From the NCBI RefSeq assembly GCF_022201045.2, contig NC_068557.1, positions 31,287,501 to 31,351,500 of the forward strand: a DNA stretch of 64,000 nt, in the 5' to 3' direction. This stretch comes from Citrus sinensis. Taxonomy: Eukaryota; Streptophyta; Magnoliopsida; Sapindales; Rutaceae. The notes below the pieces were generated by a model that worked only from the letters and a program-made list of their open reading frames with translations, was not told the DNA's origin and ran no database searches. The number at the start of each line of letters is the position of its first letter. Within the stretch, counting starts at the first letter, position 1. Of this stretch, positions 1-11,804 are shown piece after piece. A program made the translations under genes and the position numbers.

Positions 1-60
1 CGTGAGTAAATAGTAGATTTGCTAACGTATATTATCATGAAGATCACACAATTCACAGAT

Positions 61-262
61 GAGTAATGATATAACCATAAATTTTTGTATAAATTTATTT
101 TGTATAAACTGATGTGACACGATAAGATTGATTGAATTAAATATCACTTGCCCCACATGGTTTATTTTTATTATTTTATATTTTCATTCAACCAATGAAT
201 TAATGACACATCAATTTGTACAAAATAAATTTGTATAAGAATTTGTGGTTGTATCATTACTC
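61..262. mobile_element. MITE, Mutator-like, copy 1
   Basis: A 202-bp non-autonomous DNA element. Its two ends form a long inverted repeat of about 48 bp: the left end GAGTAATGATATAACCA is mirrored by TTGTATCATTACTC at the right. Flanking 9-mers TTCACAGAT (52-60) and TTCACAAAT (263-271) match at 8 of 9 positions, as expected for an aged 9-bp target duplication. Long terminal repeats with a 9-bp duplication are typical of Mutator-type elements. A nearly identical copy of the same length lies at 56080-56281. No ORF is present. Confidence 0.88.
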
Positions 263-580
263 TTCACAAATATAAGGAGAAAATTAAATAGTGACATAAG
301 TCAATAAAATAATCGGAGCTGATCTTAAAGTGGCAAATTCATACAACACACAGCAGGGCAGGCTTTGATTTCTTCTTTGTTTTTGGGGGGAAAAAAATTG
401 TGGAGCTGCCTGGTGCGATAAGAAGAATCCCACCTATATATAGAATTATTATTATTATAATACTTTGCCCAAGGGGTAACGTACCCATTTGTTTGTCTTT
501 AATTACAAAGTCACCGTTGGATATTATCTAATGGCTAATAATTAAAGAACAAGGAGTAGATTGATCAACAGGTAGTTAAC

Positions 581-695
581 TTGTGCCTCCCGATTCGAGC
601 GGAGACTTCTAATCTGAGTTGTGGTACAGGCTTAAAGATGTTTCCTACAGTTGGGGCCCTCCCCAAAATACTTTGTGGATAAGACCAAAAAAAAA
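581..695 (+). mobile_element. Short SINE-like retroposon with poly(A) tail
   Basis: A 115-bp insert ending in an A-run (687-697) is flanked by a perfect 14-bp direct repeat, AACAGGTAGTTAAC, at 567-580 and 696-709. The A-tail plus a long target duplication is the signature of L1-type retroposition. GATTCGAGC near the start resembles a degenerate tRNA B box, so it could be a 5'-truncated tRNA-derived SINE. No coding potential is visible. The family is not identified. Confidence 0.75.
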
Positions 696-709
696 AACAG
701 GTAGTTAAC

Positions 710-1727
710 AGTTGTTCGGTACGAAAATATAACTACTTTGCTAAACGTAGTTAACAACTAATGCCGTGATGAATGCAGCAACCCGTTGCACGCAAGCAAT
801 TCAAGGTTGCAAACTGCATTTTGCATCCATGCAAGTAAAAGTTACTTTTTGCATCCCTGCCAGTTTCGTTGGACTAAAATTCATGTAAAATTTTATAAAA
901 TATTGTCTTGAATATTTACAAATAAGGCATACAATTTGAAAAATACTTGCCATTGCCTAATTTCGGATCTCCACAATCATCCCTCCATTATATGTAGTTT
1001 TTCTTAGTTCTGAATGATCGACCCAGAAACTGCCCTTTTTTGCCCTGTTGGTTGGATATGATAAATTTTTATCCACCCCTCTATTGAAATTGATTCTCAC
1101 ATTTTCCCCCGCATTCCAACAGGGCAATGCGAGCGAGCTAGATACAATGCCCTCCAAATCCGCTATCTGATGTCATGTCCCGACCACCGATGTTATCTAT
1201 TTACCGCCGAATCTCCGTTGTTGCCTTCTGCCGCCTCGCACACACCGTTGATTTCGTTGATACCCAACAGCCTACCTCACATCCACTGGAACCCACAAAA
1301 GACCGTTGTCCGCATTTAGCTGTTAAAAGACTCTAATGTCTGTTGCAGACATGGGCCCTCCAAAAAAAAAAAGGACAAATGCAGCTTTTTGTATGCTTTA
1401 CCCATTTCATTGAAAAAGTGTCAGCAAATTCATAATTCAAATTCCAGAACACAGAAGAATTCTAAACTGATGACGGTGTTTTAAATTCCACAAGAATAAT
1501 CATTTGCAGGAAGATCTGGGTTCCTGTCGTCCAAGCGAAGAAAGATTCAATTTTTCTGTGCTGAAAAATAAGGTCAAAATAAATTAAGATAAGAGAAAGT
1601 GACATAATAGAGTAATCCCGATAATTTGCGCTTCCTAATGTAATTGGCGAATAGAGATGTCTCTCTCTCTTTCTCTCTCTCGCTAGTATTATTATATTTC
1701 TTTCCCGTTCAACTTAACATCTTGATT
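710..1727. other. Non-coding stretch
   Basis: No convincing exon, RNA gene or transposon end was seen here. The short open frames are unrelated to anything I recognise. A CT-rich tract at 1659-1681 resembles plant 5' leader sequence and precedes the small ORF at 1728. Confidence 0.4.
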
Positions 1728-1925
1728 ATGGCACCTCCTGTCTCCATTACTACTGTAACTAAATCACAATTCAAATTGTCTAAATATGATAAGAGAAATC
1801 TCGGTACGAAGACTTTTTCAGCTCATGCTGACGATAACACTGCCGATTACAGATTATTAAACAGGCTTTGGGACCTAGTAGTTCCAACCGGTGTCCTATC
1901 GTATGGTGCTGTGCTTTTTATATAA
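1728..1925 (+). CDS. Possible small ORF, 65 aa, unknown function
   Basis: An ATG-initiated frame of 65 codons begins MAPPVSITTVTKSQ and ends with a hydrophobic tail around VVPTGVLSYGAVLFI that could be one membrane segment. A CT-rich tract of the kind found in plant leaders lies about 50 bases upstream. The frame has ordinary codon usage and a mixed amino-acid composition, unlike the simple-sequence ORFs nearby. I do not recognise the protein. It could be a real micropeptide gene, the last exon of a decayed gene, or chance. No introns or polyadenylation signal could be fixed. Confidence 0.3.
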   Translation: MAPPVSITTVTKSQFKLSKYDKRNLGTKTFSAHADDNTADYRLLNRLWDLVVPTGVLSYGAVLFI

Positions 1926-2663
1926 ATGACGAAGCTTCGAGCATTGATTATATTCGGACCTAACTAATTAATTGAAAGAACCGTAAGACGGTTAATGATG
2001 GATGATCCACACACATTCCGTATCATATGCCAGCTTGGTGACAAGGAAACTTTTTTTTACTTTTAGGGATAGCGCATGATGGATTGAAATTGAATTGTAG
2101 TAATCGCCACTTAAAGCGTTTTATTTCGACACTCGACACATAATTCTGCTGCCAGTTTTGTGTTGGAGAATGAGATCCAAAATCCTTTCAACAGTGATCA
2201 AAGAGAAATCTTTTCCTGATAGGCCAGAAATATTCAGAACCCATTACACAACTCTTTATGAATAACAATTACAGAGAAATCGGCAGCATTTTCGTACAAA
2301 TGAAAAGGGAAAACACGAAACGCTGAAATCTCAACTTAAGGTCATAGTTGATGTAAAATTGAGGAAACGCATCAATTGTGATGATGGGAATGAAACCAAA
2401 CCAAAATAATGCCTCCACTCCAGTTTTTCCAAATTAAGTCTTAGAGTCGCTATACCAGACCTGAATGAAAAAGCAAAAAGAGAAGTTAATGATACCACAA
2501 AGATACCAATGAGACAAATGAGTTTCAAGGAGAAGGAAGAAAGAAACCAAGTGAACCAGTGCCAACTTACATTCGCCGAGGAGAAAAATGGACCCTAGAG
2601 ATTATGCTTCCAAATTCAAAGGATCACGGGATGCTCCGCTTAAATAGTATCCAAACACCAAAC
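1926..2663. other. Region beyond EXO1 stop; probable 3' UTR
   Basis: This stretch lies downstream of the EXO1 stop codon on the minus strand. It probably holds the 3' UTR and a short intergenic gap. I see no exon in it; the minus-strand open frame at 2331-2528 has no recognisable similarity. Confidence 0.4.
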
Positions 2664-5600
2664 TCAGAGTCTCCGTGATGCTAAGTCAGACTTTCGGCTT
2701 TTTGGTACATATTCGAACTGGCTAAAATCCACCGCAACGGGTGACCTTCAGAGGATGAGACCGACACATTGAGGAAAGATTTATACCTAGTTATATAACA
2801 AAAAAGAATGACGTTGTCGGGAATGAATTACTTTACCTAACAGTACAAGTGTTTCGAACATCTTTCAGAGGAGCACGAAGACCACTAGCACGGGAACCAG
2901 ATGTGCACCTATATTTTGATATCACCGAAACAAATCTTTCCATTGATTTCTCAGCTATTTCAGAATAACTGCCCAAGTGCGAAATGTTGGCACCAAACTT
3001 TGCTTCATCAGTTTCTGTCGCTATAGTTTTGTCAAGGTTAGGATCACTATAACCTGGAGGTTTAAAAATCAAATTAAAAATTAACGAAAACTATTCTCTG
3101 TTAACATCGATGATCAAACAGTGACAGCATAAACAATATGGATGCAATCAAGCAAAGTCTTGTCTATCTTGTCAACTTAGCCATAACATTCTGTAAATAA
3201 TCGTGTATGCATGAAGAAGCTGAATTTTCATAAACAAGTGTCCAGGGGTAATCATAAGGTTGCAAAATCCTAGCACAATACGGAGCTGAATTTGATGAAT
3301 AAGGATGCATATCAGTTGATTAATAAATATATTACTTGCCAAACCAAAGTACACTAAGAGTTCTAGGAATAAGTACATACCATTGTTATGAAGAGATGCA
3401 TTTGTACGCATGAGCTTGGATCCCATTTTGTCCTGAAGGAGTTAGAGAAAGTTAAAATGAGAAAAGTTCCAGAACTTCTCAACCCTACACCGCCAAAAGA
3501 ACATATTGAAGGAACATGGAGACAAACAAATGAAGCACCTACTGTGTGAACACTGTCAATCAAAGAGGTTTTCCGTTTTATGGCGGTGCCCTTGAGATAG
3601 CTGTAGTCAAAATGAGCACTCTGAAGACCAGTGTTCTCAGACATATCAATGGCAGCATCATTCTCAACTACAAGTTTTTCTTGTTTATTCTCCTGATCAT
3701 CCTTGTTAACTTGCTTATGCAGAAAATAAGAACTCCTTACAATGACCTTTCTGTTCTCTGTTCTTCCCTTTCCCACAACTGAATCTGTACAGTTCTTATT
3801 CTCATGCTCCTTTCGCAATGCTGGACAAGGTTTACGAATTGAACGGCAAAACTGTGGCAGGGAAGTATGTTCTGCATTTCTCTCATTCTCCATCTCTTTC
3901 AAATTCATTAACACAACAAGTCAGTCACTCCGGACTAGTGAAGTTGTGGACTTATATGTGAGTAGACTATATTCTTACCACGACTTGGAGATGCAGAAAA
4001 TTCAGGAACTTCAGATGCAAAACAATTTTTTTCCTGCAGAAAAGGAAGAAAGCATAAGCAGAGTTCAAAGCAGCTATATTCAACTGAAATTTTTCACAAT
4101 TCTCTTCATGTCACTCACAGAGCTGTTATGAGGGAAATTTCCCACAGTTTCGAGTTCCATGCGGGATGATGATTGGCAGCTTATATCACAACTAGCTTCT
4201 GCAGTGTGATGCTCACCAGGACTGAGGGAAGAGGTCTCCTCTGGACTGAAATGGTTCGGCGATATTCGAGGGGTGGTGAATTTTCTCTTTGCTTCGAGAG
4301 ATGCAAAGCCTTAAGGTGTTGAGGAATACTATTCACACAAGTTCACCAACCACAATAAAACTTTATTTGAAAGGAAGTCAGATGCTATAGTATGACATTG
4401 TGTAACATAAATATTCAGACTCATTCTATTATACAGAAATATTGTAAGATCTACCAAAGGACTTCATTGGATACAGAAATACTTGGTTAGGAGATTCTTC
4501 TGCACCGGCAAATCCAGCTTTTTTCTTTCACTTTCAGGTTTAAAATTTTTGAGGTGGGAATTTTGGCCAACCACCAGATGAGAATTATCAGAGACTTCCT
4601 GCCATTTTAGAGAAGACAGAAAGCAAAGTCCTGTCGGTAAAGCAGAAACTTTACGATTCATCTCAAAAAATAAAGGGAAGGGGTTGGGGGGGAGGGGTAT
4701 CAATGAGGTCAAAGATAGACTTTAAGCAACATACAACCTTTTTTATTCTTACTTTTTTGTTTTTCATAGACAATATCATATAAAATGAATATGAGTATCA
4801 GAGCAGAGACTATCCTGAAAATGTGTTTTAATTTTGTTTTCCACAGCAAATTAACTTCTGCAATTTGCATTCCACAACAATATAATGTGACTAATAATGA
4901 AACTTCTTTTAAGCATTTTTCTGAATTTATACATACATTATTTTAGCCAGTTAACCTAAAATGGTATAAAAACGGAAGACATACTTCAACCAAGTGCATG
5001 CACAAAACATGAAGGTATAAGCAAATAATAGCACACAGTATACCTGGAAAGGCAGTTGAGTAAATGGGTCCAGATCGCCTATTGCTATCCCTTTAGCTAT
5101 ATGTTGCGGAAGCAATGTACACCAGGTTAAGGCATGATCTTAAGTATTTTAAGTAAAAGAGCTACAGAAAACATGTAATTCAATGAATAAGATGAATTCT
5201 AAATAAAGGATATGGGCCTAGAAAATCCAAATCATTGCCAATGTTGTCAGATATGCAAGACAAATGTACAATATCTTCTGTCTTTGGATCATAAACTCGT
5301 TGATGCTGGAAGGTCAGAACTGCTTTCCCGAATGACTCTTCATAAAAAGGAGGAACTGAAACTGTGCTGTACTTCAAGTGCTTAATTACCTGAAAAGACC
5401 CAATGAGTATTTGGTATAAACAAGAGGAAATGAAGTTATAGAAAATATTTAAGCAGTTTATCTGAGGCTTACTCAGTGTCAAGAAGACTTTTTGATCTAG
5501 AAAGTATTCAAGTAACTAGAGCAATCGCAAAGATATTTACCTTGTCATAACTTTTGAACTTGCTAATAAGTGCATGAGCTCTTTTCAGACCCATTCCTGG

Positions 5601-7899
5601 CAGTGACTGCAAATAGTCACAACCACTCAAGATGCACATCTCAAGAAGCATCTGCTTGGTGAATCCTCCAAAACTCAGGTCCTTGTTCTTCTGTAGCATG
5701 GAACACTGAAACTCAACACCTTGCCCAAACTTGTCCATTTTAAAGATGATCTGGATCAGAGAAGGATTGTCAATGCAGCCCACCAGAATGCAACAATCAG
5801 AATAACAAGCACACAAAATTAAGAGTTACTATAGAACATGAGAAGTTTGAAGCAATCAATTTCAAGAAAACTCACTCTAGAGCAGCCAAATGGTATCAGA
5901 TCAGAGTCCTCAGTAATAACTGCCTCAACTTGTTTGCTGACTGCCAAGAAGGTCATCTGGGCATCAGCCTCGTAAGGAGCAACAATGTAGCTTACATTCT
6001 GCTGCTTTAAAACCTTCCAAAAGCATCCATGTCAACAGAGGGAAAATATCATCTAAGATGATATATTTATAAAAGAGATTCTCTGAAGGGTAAGGTTAAC
6101 ATGATGCCTCTAAATTCTCCTTCCATACCTGGATAAGTTCATGTGCAATTGAGGGTGAAATATCAACAGCTTTTTGGTAGAACTCATAAGAAGCAGAAGA
6201 ATTTCCTTCTGACTCACACTCAATGGCTCGTGCAAGATTTTCCTTCCTTGACCTGCATGTGTAGGGAAGACAACAATTCTTTAGGCCACATTTGGCCTCG
6301 ACAAGGTCAGACCAAAACCTTAGGTAGTTAAAATGTTGGAAGCAATTAAACCACCAGCCTCTAACTATAGAAAGCCATAAATACAGAAGTCAGACAAAGA
6401 GTGACAAACAGCATGGCAACTCCACTTTGTAAATTTCCTAAGGGCAGAGGCAGACCACTGATTTTAGGCAAACAAGGTAGGCCAATAAGGTACCATATTG
6501 AAGGGAGATTCACACTAGACGAAACAATAAGAATGAGGTAATTGAAGAGCTAATTACAGATATGAAAGAAACACAGCTAGTGGTAGAGGCGGTGACATTA
6601 TGCCTGACTCATCTGTACAGCAGACAGAACAGGTAAATTTGCACTTATCTGAAATTTAATGTCTCCAGCTTTTTGTAACACTTAATGGTCAATTGGAGCG
6701 CTGAGTCATGACTAAAGATATATTCTGCCAGCCCCAAGTACTAAGGACTAGAACCTTTTAAGTTTTTGGCACTTTTTTACTGTTAAATAAAATTCTTAAG
6801 CAATAATAACTAAGCTATCATTATATTCAAGAGGCATTAATTGCATACCTAGCACGCTTGTTCTCTTGTTCAATCTTCATTGGCAGAAGACCTCCATCAA
6901 AGATAAGAATAGGTTTAACACCATAATGCCGCAACAAATTTACTCTATGCATGCAATAGTCAATGTGCCTATGATAAGAAAGAGGAGAAGCACATTAGAT
7001 CATAAAACACATCCAGAATCACAACATTACTTGAGAAAAATATTTCCTCTGGCCTTCCAAAATTTCCTGTTCATTATTGTACTTGCTAGCCCCAACAAAA
7101 ATATACTTCTAAATGAACACAACAAGAACATCGCTTCTAATAAAAAAGGTTGCCTTTTTCAATAAGAACTGTGCTCAAAAAGTCTTATAATGAGTTACAA
7201 GTTGAAGAAAACCCATTTCGTTTGCTTCCATAACCACTCACACTGTCACACATAATCATTCCACAAATTCTTTGCCCATCAGTTAAGAAAAAAAAAAGAA
7301 TGAAAGTTCAACAGCAGATTACAAACCACTATGTAGGAACAAAGTTCAAGTCTACCGGTCAAATCAAAGAAAGGGGACATTTCCAGGGCTTGGAAATTGA
7401 CAAAATAACATGATAGAACACACGAAATCATCAATACAAGTAAACCAATATCATAGTTTGGCATACGCCTCCACAAATGATCCTAAATCCACATCACATC
7501 AAAATCACTAGATTTTATCTCCTTTTGATTCCGATAGAACTTGAAACTTTTCCACTACATTACCCCAGTATAGACAAAAGGTGATTTCTTTTAGAAGGAT
7601 TGCGGCATTAAGCCTAATCAAATGCGTGAAAATTTACCCATTACCCAATATCAATCAAATCTCGAGATTTGATAATAAAACAACCCAAAAGGCAGAGAGA
7701 GAAAAAGAAAACTGATAGTTAAAGAGAGAAAGAGAGACCTGGAGGTGGGTAAGCCCTTGCAAAGCTCTCGGCTACAAGACAATGCACCTTTGTGAAGCCA
7801 AGAATAAGTATCAACAGCCACACAACAGCCCTCTAGCTCTTTGATGTGAATTGGTATCATTATCGATTTCAACAGTGGCAATAATCCTTGAATCCCCAT
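2664..7899 (-). CDS. EXO1: Exonuclease 1 (5'-3' DNA exonuclease, XPG/FEN1 family)
   Basis: Fourteen exons join in frame into 691 aa: 7739-7899, 6849-6968, 6129-6252, 5876-6013, 5541-5750, 5214-5389, 5044-5116, 4475-4598, 4119-4309, 3979-4033, 3543-3895, 3381-3432, 2837-3053, 2664-2745. The N-terminus MGIQGLLPLLKS is the XPG N domain (about 1-100). The XPG I domain follows with YEADAQ and EDSDLIPFGC. Putative metal ligands are D30, D78, E150, D152, D171, D173 and D226, all present. GMGLKRAH is the helix-hairpin-helix motif. The C-terminal half is poorly structured, as in EXO1 proteins. The family resects DNA ends and excises mismatched strands in the nucleus. Intron 6 is AT-AC; all others are GT-AG. 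An apparent stop just after exon 13 lies in an intron: splicing adds a last exon carrying DFSQFEYVPK. The catalytic core is intact. Assignment to EXO1 rather than FEN1 or GEN1 rests on the core sequence and length. Confidence 0.96.
5117..5213 (-). other. U12-type AT-AC intron (EXO1 intron 6)
   Basis: Read on the minus strand, this 97-nt intron starts ATATCCTTTATT and ends GGTGTAC. That is the U12 AT-AC donor, with a non-AG acceptor. TGCCTTAACC (5125-5134) matches the U12 branch-site consensus and sits about 10 nt from the acceptor, as the minor spliceosome requires. Joining the exons gives GGC CCA TTG CTT CCG in frame, between the conserved DFLGP and LPQHIAKG. No GT-AG alternative keeps this frame. 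Confidence 0.92.
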
Positions 7900-8848
7900 T
7901 TTTGTTGTTATTATTATTATTATTATTTTTCTCTTCCGCTTCTAGTTTTTCTTCTGTTTGATTCTTCAATTCAATTCAATTTGTAAAGAGAGTTTATAAA
8001 ACGAGCTGGGTGTTTCTCCAGCTTCAACTCAAGAACTGCAAAATGTTGTCTTTGAGTGAAAATGTAAAGAGACTGTAACTTGTAAGAGCGAAGATTCAGG
8101 AGGATTTAGGTTAACGAGCTACTTGGCGGGAAATTTTCATTTTTGGGGACGATGGCGAACCTGGACCTGCCAGACGGGCTGGCTGTCAGTTCCGGGTTCG
8201 GGTTATGTTTGAAGAGCCTTTCTCCAATAAACATCAAAGGTGACTTCTTGATCAGAGTCCAATTCTTTATCAAAAAAAAAACAAAAAACTAAATGAAGTC
8301 CAATTAAAGTCATTTAGTAATGGCTAAGCCAATTAAAGTCCTAAAAATATTGCATGCAACAATAAATTATTACATGATTAAGAAAATTAATATCTAGACA
8401 TTTTCCGAGAATCATAGGCAGAGAATTTTTAATTGTTTAATGAGGAAAATCTCGTTATGTCAAAATCGGATCGCTAAGTCAAATAAGAAAAATTTAAATC
8501 ACTATTGAGTAAAGTATTTGTGACAACATTACCATTTTTCTGAATATGGGAATAATAGAATCGCATAATCTTTATCATGATTAGTCAATTGAGCCATCTA
8601 ATACGAAGTTGTCAAGTAGGAGAAAAAAAATCAATTTTTTTTTAATAACAACTAACCATCAAATCATATTTTAGGCATAATGAATGCCAAACTTCATGAT
8701 AAGTAAATTTAATAACATAAATTACGACACAAAGTTCTCAATAAAAAGAAGTTTGATTCTTAATTAGTAAGCAAATACCCCAAAAAAGTTCCATGAAATA
8801 TCTAAAAAATAGTCCCACAAGAATTTGGACCCAGATTTTCTTTGGAAA
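7900..8848. other. EXO1 5' leader and upstream region
   Basis: This holds the 5' leader of EXO1, which includes a TTA/TTG-rich microsatellite at about 7903-7928, and upstream AT-rich sequence. No second gene is visible. A clear TATA box for EXO1 could not be picked out. Confidence 0.45.
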
Positions 8849-10009
8849 CAGGGCGGACCCAGAACTTAATATTATATTTATACCGGGCTAAGTTTTAAAA
8901 TTTATATTTTGAAGCAAACATAAAAATTTATAAGTAAAAAAGAAGTACATTAAATAAGGGGGAACGGCAAGAATCCTATCCCTTTAAATATGTACTGTAG
9001 ACAAAAATAATTATAAAAAAAAGTAGAAAACAAAAGATAATTCAAATATCAAAACACTAATTTTCAATTATGGAATCTAACATTGCAACCTATAATAACA
9101 TGTAATTGTATAAGGATTAATAAATCAATTAAGAATTTCAAACTAAAATAGATCAATATATGTAATTATAATCAATTAAAAATTACAAGTAAAACCTTTA
9201 TTTTTGAAATCAAGTACTAAATTTACCAGGCTTAATAATTTAAACAATTAAAATTTATTCATCCATTCAAATTATAAAAGTATTATTAATCAAAAGTTTC
9301 AATAATAAACTAAACTCAATTCAACAAAAAGGTACTCGAGTGAAGTTGTTTCTTTAGTAGGTGCTCTAACTCTTTTTAAATAACTAGATGTTGATGATCC
9401 TTCTATCAAAAACTCCTTAAAATATTCAAATTTTATTTTCCAACTTGTCCTCCTAGTTAATGTTACTAAAAAATAAAGTCTGATAATTCACATAAAAAAT
9501 TTATGAAAGTATTGATAATTGTTACTATATGTTGTTTTTTGTAAGTATTTTTAATATTAGTGATGATGTTAATTAGATTATATTGACATATTTTTTTCAA
9601 TTAGAAGTTTTTAAAATATATTAAAGCAGTACTAAAATTTTAGCTCGCTAATGTGTACAATCTATTCAGTAAATATATAATTTAATCATTTTATAAAATA
9701 AGTCACTAATTTCAATTGAAAATAATATAATTGAATTAGGGACATATTTGAAAATAAAATAAAAAATCTATTATTATATGAAATTGATGGAAACATAAGG
9801 GTAATCGAGTTAGGGACATATTTGAATATAGAATAAAACATCTTTTATTATACTAAATTGATGAAAACATAAGGGTAATTGAGTTAAGGACATATATGAA
9901 AATAAAATAAAAATTCTATTATTTTACTTAATTAATGAAAATATAAGGGATATACATGATTTTTTTTTATACTACAGCCTGGTCTAGCTCACGTGTAGAT
10001 CCGCCACTG
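8849..10009. mobile_element. Non-autonomous hAT-type transposon
   Basis: A 1161-bp element with short imperfect inverted ends (left CAGGGCGGACCC; right, reversed, CAGTGGCGGATCT). It is flanked by a perfect 8-bp target duplication, TTTGGAAA, at 8841-8848 and 10010-10017. Eight-base duplications are typical of hAT elements. The inside is AT-rich with no transposase frame, and carries a three-unit tandem array near the right end. Confidence 0.85.
9733..9952. repeat. Tandem array, 3 units of about 73 bp
   Basis: Three diverged copies begin at 9733, 9807 and 9880. Each starts with GA(A/G)TTA(G/A)GGACATAT and contains a poly-A/T stretch followed by GATG(G)AAACATAAGGGTAAT or a variant. The array lies wholly inside the hAT element, close to its right terminus. 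Confidence 0.85.
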
Positions 10010-10017
10010 TTTGGAAA

Positions 10018-11804
10018 AACCATTAATATTAACTTTAACTCAAAAAAAAAAGACCAAAGGATGCTAAAGAATTGTAAAGATCTTTGAAGAAGTGTGAAGA
10101 AAATTGCTCAAGCTAAACAAGTTATAAATAAGAAAAGAATCACGAAGACTTACAGAGCCTGAACATATCTTGCTTAAGTGAGAGACATAACCTGAACTCT
10201 ACTCTAATGCTTGATACATGCAATTAAAGGTTGAATATTTTCAAATGTAAGTTTATTCCAGTGCTTCTTAATGTTGTACAAAATTACAAGAGGAGACATC
10301 AACCACATATGATATGTGTGAACCATATATGAGCCCAATTAATTTTCGTTATAACGGGTTAATTACTTAAAATTACACAAAACAAACAAGAAGTCGATTT
10401 ACTTATCTTGTTAATCAATAAAATGAATTAATGAATCATGAATATATTGTCCCTTTCGGGTGTCCAGTTTAAATTAATCTAATAACACGTTCTTCGCTTC
10501 ATTTGACAACCTTTCTGCATTTTATATTTTGACCAAAAAAAAACGCAGACAATAAGTTATTACCACGAAAACAAAATGCATTTGATTAATATTAATATAT
10601 AAATCAATAAGTTTCGAGAATTTATTAAAATATTCACACTGAAATGAAGTGAATAGAAGACGTGCATTCGTGCAATGCTCTTGAGCAACCCTAACACTTT
10701 TTGGCAGCAAACATATGCATCCATGTAATTTATTTTTTATTTTTTCTAAAGGGACAAAACTACCCCGACTTATTCGCTATATAATAAAAACAAATCCAAG
10801 ATTTTGAGGGAGTAATGATGAGTTTTACCCCGGGCCAGTCTGTGCCACAAAAACCAACTACTTGGTTGTTCGGATATTGTCTGGTTATCGTTTATAGATT
10901 CTTGATATGGGCATGAGATGAATTCTGACACGTGCATAACAAATACATGTGATTGACACAGTGGCCAGTTCAAATGGGGTCCTTTTAATTTTATTTTCTT
11001 TATTTTTTTTAATATTATTATATAAGACCGTAGGTATTATAATTAATATTTATAAATAAATTTTATAATTGGAATCTTATTTGTGGCATGTATTCTTTTG
11101 AAATGTTGTTCAAATTCTTTAAATTTTTTTAAGTATTTGAAGAATGTCAATTTCACTCACATTTCGCTAGAGATAGACTGACTCTACTCAATTATTTGAT
11201 AATTAAAAAAAAATTGTAAATAAGCTCCATAAATATTTTTACAGAGACTCAAATTCTTACACTCAATATTATAAATGTAAGAGTTTTCTTACTAAACCAA
11301 AGACCCGTTGATATTTTTTTTTTTCTTCTGAGTTCCACTTGGAGTCTATCAAATATCCCCTCCACGAAAGTTCCTCGGTTCCCCAGTATTATTAAATTAC
11401 TATATATTAAATATACGACACACAAAGACACAGTTGATCTCCAGTCTCCACCACATATATTATTTTAGAAAGGGATAATATTTCTAATATGCGTTGATTT
11501 GATGTGCCTCTGTTTTTTTTTATTTTATATATTTATCTAAAAAGACAAAATCATTTGAAAGGCAAATTCAAGGCCACTAGACATAAGAAGCTTTAACAGA
11601 CACATAACTTCACAATTTGACAAATGAATGGCTTTAAATGTTCCTTCAAGGCATACTACATATATTTATTCGTATATGGTCTTTCACAAGCAAACTTTAA
11701 GTTCTGCACAAAGCTACAAATTAGCAAGGCAGAAGAGGGGCAGAGAGAGTCGGCATTGGTGTTGAATTGAGTGATCAGTGAATTGCAAGTGAAGTTTTAG
11801 GGAG
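10018..11804. other. Intergenic region and SWEET promoter
   Basis: AT-rich sequence with no exon seen. The last 150 bases, with AGAAGAGGGGCAGAGAGAG at about 11731, look like the SWEET leader. No transposon ends with a clear target duplication were found. Confidence 0.4.
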
